The notes under the pieces were generated by a model. That model saw nothing but the letters and a program-made list of their open reading frames with translations. It was not told the origin of the DNA and searched no databases. Below, in pieces: positions 61,553-64,000 of a stretch of 64,000 nt of DNA. The translations under genes and the position numbers were made by a program. Location of the stretch: contig JBPOJC010000005.1 in NCBI GenBank assembly GCA_052034135.1, positions 6,685 to 70,684 of the forward strand, read 5' to 3'. Positions within the stretch are counted from its first letter, which is position 1. Each line of letters begins with the position of its first letter. This DNA comes from JAGPKI01 sp052034135 (GTDB lineage: Bacteria; Caldisericota; Caldisericia; UBA6126; JAGPKI01).

Positions 61553-63023
61553 TAAACTCGTAAAATTACCATTAATTTTTAAAAAAATTAAAGAATGTAA
61601 TTTGAGTATTATTTTTGAGCTTCAGTTAGAAAAGTACGGAGTGGAATTATTCATAGTTGGTGGTACTGTTAGAGACGCATTACTTAATTTATCAAAAAAG
61701 TTATTCGATCTCGATATTGTGGTTAAACCTGCAGAAGCAACATTGATGATTACTAATAAAATTTCTGATTTAATCGATGGATCCTTTTTTCCTCTTGATG
61801 AAGAAAGGCAAATTTACAGAATAATAAAGAAGGGCTGCCAGTTAGATATTACGGGAATTAGAGGAGAAACGCTAATTGATGATATGTTTCACAGAGATTT
61901 TTCAATAGATGCAATGAGTATATCTTTCGATGTATTGAAAGATAGTTTCAACTTTGGAAAAGATGAAGTTTATATTTCTGATTTTTTTGGCGGTATTGAG
62001 GATATATCGAAAAGATTAATAAGAGCACATAATCCAGAGGCTTTTAGGGAAGATCCATCAAGAATTCTCAGAGCATTCAGGTTGATGTCAGAAATTAATG
62101 GCAAAATCGACGAATATACCCTTTTTGAAATCGTAGAGGCAAAAGCATTGTTAAATACAGTTGCAAAAGAGAGAATAAGAGATGAATTTTTTAAGATATT
62201 AAATTATAGTGACAGCTCAAAGATTATAAGAGAGCTTCATGAAATGGGAATTCTATCTGAATTTTTTCCATTCATAGAATGGTTTGAAGAAATAGATAAA
62301 GAATATCCTGAATATGTTGATTTAGGAAATCACTCTCTTGATACATTGATGTATCTTGAAAAATTAATAAAAAGGATTGAAAGAGGAGAATTTGCGCATA
62401 GCGAGAAAATAAAAGATATATTAGAAAAAGAAGTTGTCCCAGAACACTCTATAAAATCATTGTTAAAGATAGCTTCACTTCTTCATGATATTGGAAAGCC
62501 GGAGACTTTATCATTTGAAGGTAAAAGAATGCGTTTTTTTAATCATGAGTTAGAGGGATCTAAACACGCTTCAAATTACCTTAAAGAACTTAAATTATCC
62601 AGTAAAGAAATCGAAATTGTTGAGAAATTAATAGTTCTACATATGAGACCTCACAATCTTTCATCTATTCCTGAGCTTACACCAAGATCAATGTACAGAT
62701 TCTTTAGAGATACTGAAGATTTAGGAATACCACTTTTATTTCTTGCTCTTGCTGATGCTTATGCAACAAGGAAGTGTAAAATGGGGGAGCTTAAAGAGTA
62801 TGAGCAATTTGTAAATACGATGGTCGACTACTTTTTTAAGCCTAAAGAAGTTCAATCAAAACCTTTGCTTAATGGTTACGAGTTAATGGAACTGCTCTCG
62901 CTAAAACCTTCTCCAAAAGTTGGAGAAATTTTGGAGGATCTAAAAGAGGCTCAAGCCCTCAATCTTGTAAAAACAAAGGAAGAAGCAGAAAATTACATCA
63001 TTTCGAAATATAAAAAGCAATAA
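61542..63023 (+). CDS. cca: tRNA nucleotidyltransferase / poly(A) polymerase family with HD domain
   Basis: A 493-residue class II nucleotidyltransferase. Motifs are LFIVGGTVRDALLN (GGxVRD, near residue 36), the metal pair in FDLDIVV near 55, HRDFSIDAMSI near 120 and the RNA-binding neck with EDPSRILRAFRLMSE near 175. The C-terminal HD domain has SLLHDIGKPETLS near 318 and HMRPHN near 365. It adds CCA to tRNAs, which is needed here because neither tRNA in the window encodes CCA. ATG 61542 is preferred over an in-frame TTG at 61518. It overlaps the radical SAM gene by 11 nt. Confidence 0.9.
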   Translation: MSSNKLVKLPLIFKKIKECNLSIIFELQLEKYGVELFIVGGTVRDALLNLSKKLFDLDIVVKPAEATLMITNKISDLIDGSFFPLDEERQIYRIIKKGCQLDITGIRGETLIDDMFHRDFSIDAMSISFDVLKDSFNFGKDEVYISDFFGGIEDISKRLIRAHNPEAFREDPSRILRAFRLMSEINGKIDEYTLFEIVEAKALLNTVAKERIRDEFFKILNYSDSSKIIRELHEMGILSEFFPFIEWFEEIDKEYPEYVDLGNHSLDTLMYLEKLIKRIERGEFAHSEKIKDILEKEVVPEHSIKSLLKIASLLHDIGKPETLSFEGKRMRFFNHELEGSKHASNYLKELKLSSKEIEIVEKLIVLHMRPHNLSSIPELTPRSMYRFFRDTEDLGIPLLFLALADAYATRKCKMGELKEYEQFVNTMVDYFFKPKEVQSKPLLNGYELMELLSLKPSPKVGEILEDLKEAQALNLVKTKEEAENYIISKYKKQ

Positions 63024-64000
63024 GAAGTTGATTCCCCGTTGTTACCCACAAATATAAATATTTAAATTTAGAGATTAAATGAGGAGATTCTTCGCTAATG
63101 CTCAGAATGACACCTCCACGTCATCCTGAGGGAGTGTCCTCTAAACGACCGAAGGATCTCTCCGCATGTCATTCCCGCGAAAGCGGGAATCCAGAGTACT
63201 AAGAATAGTTTGTTATTTCCATAAAGAATAGAATTCAAAAAGTAAAAAAAGTAGTTTACTAATAAATTGATTTCAGTTATAAACAAAAATTGGTCTGGAT
63301 CCCCGATAAATGAGTTCGGGGATGACAAAAACAAATGAGGAGATTCTTCGCTTACGCTCAGAATGACGGAGGGGGCGACCGAAGGATCTCCCCGCATGTC
63401 ATTCCATCGATTTTTCTTGTCATTCCCGCGTTTTCTTCTTGTCATTCAGAGCGATTGCGGGAATCCAACCATCCCCGTCACCCTGAGGAGCATATTTTAC
63501 TTCGTAAGGATCTCCGCTCACCACCCCCGTCACCCTGAGGAGCATCTTTCCAGCGACGAAGGGTCTCAGTATTTTAATAGCAATGAATGACTATACTACT
63601 TATTAATAATGATTGTAAAAACAAAAAATAGTCTGGATCCCCGATAAATGAGTTCGGGGATGACAAAAACAAATGAGGAGATTCCTCAATATATGTGCAA
63701 CAATACCACACTACGTAATGACACCCCCACGTCATCCTGAGGGAGTTTCTTATAAACGACCGAATGATCTCCTTCTTTTTACCCTCATGCGAAATAAGCT
63801 CAAAAGTGAATAAAAAATGAAAAGATTAGATGAGGAGATTCCTCAATATATGTGCAACAATACCACACTTCGGAATGACACCCCCACGTCATCCTGAGGG
63901 AGTGTCCTCTAAACGACCGAAGGATCTCTCCGCATGTCATTCCCGCGAAAGCGGGAATCCAGAGTACTAAGAATAGTTTGTTATTTCCATAAAGAATAGA
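63024..64000. repeat. Large mosaic of dispersed repeats at the right edge
   Basis: No gene. Modules in order are C (about 63080-63111), D-like (63119-63161), B palindrome (63168-63193), A (63296-63326), C (about 63338-63369), B fragments (63398-63430), inverted D (about 63477-63515 and 63529-63567), A (63634-63664), E (about 63676-63722), D-like (63730-63772), E (about 63833-63880), D-like (63887-63929) and B (63936-63961). Modules share ends such as GAGGAGAT and AATGAC/GATGAC. Short ORFs inside are repeat translations. Confidence 0.88.
63106..63232. repeat. 127-bp direct repeat, left copy (right copy 63874-64000)
   Basis: The segment from AATGACACC at 63106 to GAATAGA at 63232 recurs at 63874-64000, offset 768 bases. 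I see one mismatch (CACCTCC versus CACCCCC). It contains a D-like module and the B palindrome plus non-palindromic flank, so it is duplication of a whole stretch. The right copy reaches the window edge and may continue. Confidence 0.9.

Noticed and set aside
63095..63590. ORFs of 67-116 codons near the right edge
   Set aside because: They translate the same repeat modules (for example SPNSFIGDPDQF) seen at 0.8 kb, and so are not genes.

Overview
The window is a 64 kb, AT-rich bacterial chromosome segment. It is densely coded, with many 1-17 nt gene overlaps and several convergent genes that overlap at their 3' ends. Housekeeping content (ftsZ, sepF, tyrS, rho, prfA, prmC, der, gpsA, plsY, guaB, clpC, cca, lgt) is clearly bacterial. 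The butyrate kinase/phosphate acyltransferase genes, urocanate hydratase, a cyclodeaminase, a PflA-like radical SAM protein and a DUF362-ferredoxin protein suggest an anaerobic amino-acid fermenter. I cannot name the organism; a deep-branching low-GC lineage such as Caldisericota is a guess. Gene blocks are separated by mosaics of short dispersed palindromic repeats ending in GTCAT/AATGAC, at about 1-1000, 32370-32600, 46620-46830, 57290-57640 and 63080-64000.

Positions 2511-11890 form the accessory region: a type III-C-like CRISPR effector operon without a visible array, cas1, cas2 or cas6. The order is a strong promoter, a small protein lacking a normal start codon, a possible methyltransferase remnant, Cmr1, a Cas7/Cmr6-like RAMP, AbiEi antitoxin, AbiEii nucleotidyltransferase fused in frame to a Csx11/Cas10-like subunit, Cmr4, a Cmr5-like small subunit and a Cas5/Csx10-like RAMP. 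A type IV toxin-antitoxin pair is thus embedded in the operon and its toxin half is continuous with the CRISPR large subunit. An internal Shine-Dalgarno and ATG at the junction could also produce Csx11 alone. This is the most unusual feature of the window.

Positions 12251-32249 hold a small membrane protein, hutU/alpha-oxoamine synthase/lgt, a drug-type ABC exporter, tyrS, a GNAT protein, an HtrA protease, an unrecognised 612-residue protein, the acyl-kinase cluster (DUF362-ferredoxin, buk, ptb, buk, P-loop ATPase), a 7TM histidine kinase and a GH3-family protein. Positions 32888-37751 are a division cluster: tRNA-Arg, an FtsQ-like protein, ftsZ, a HlyD-like protein, yggS, sepF, an ECF sigma factor and a putative anti-sigma factor.

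Positions 37799-51132 carry guaB, a HIT hydrolase, a TlpA-like lipoprotein with a two-permease MacB-type ABC system, clpC, a small metallopeptidase, mscL, a 1-Cys-type peroxiredoxin with a ferritin-like protein of the encapsulated-ferritin type, and envelope proteins. Positions 51119-56903 are a seven-gene minus-strand operon (zinc-ribbon protein, rnhA, rho, prfA, prmC, plsY, tsaC). It is followed by tRNA-Met, der-gpsA, and cyclodeaminase/radical SAM/cca on the plus strand.

A second unexpected signal is start-codon use. The conserved N-termini of both gpsA and plsY can only be reached from AUA (or AUU for plsY), and in both genes that AUA overlaps the upstream stop codon the way ATGA junctions normally do. 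The first small gene of the CRISPR operon has an ideal promoter and ribosome binding site but an AUC where its start should be.
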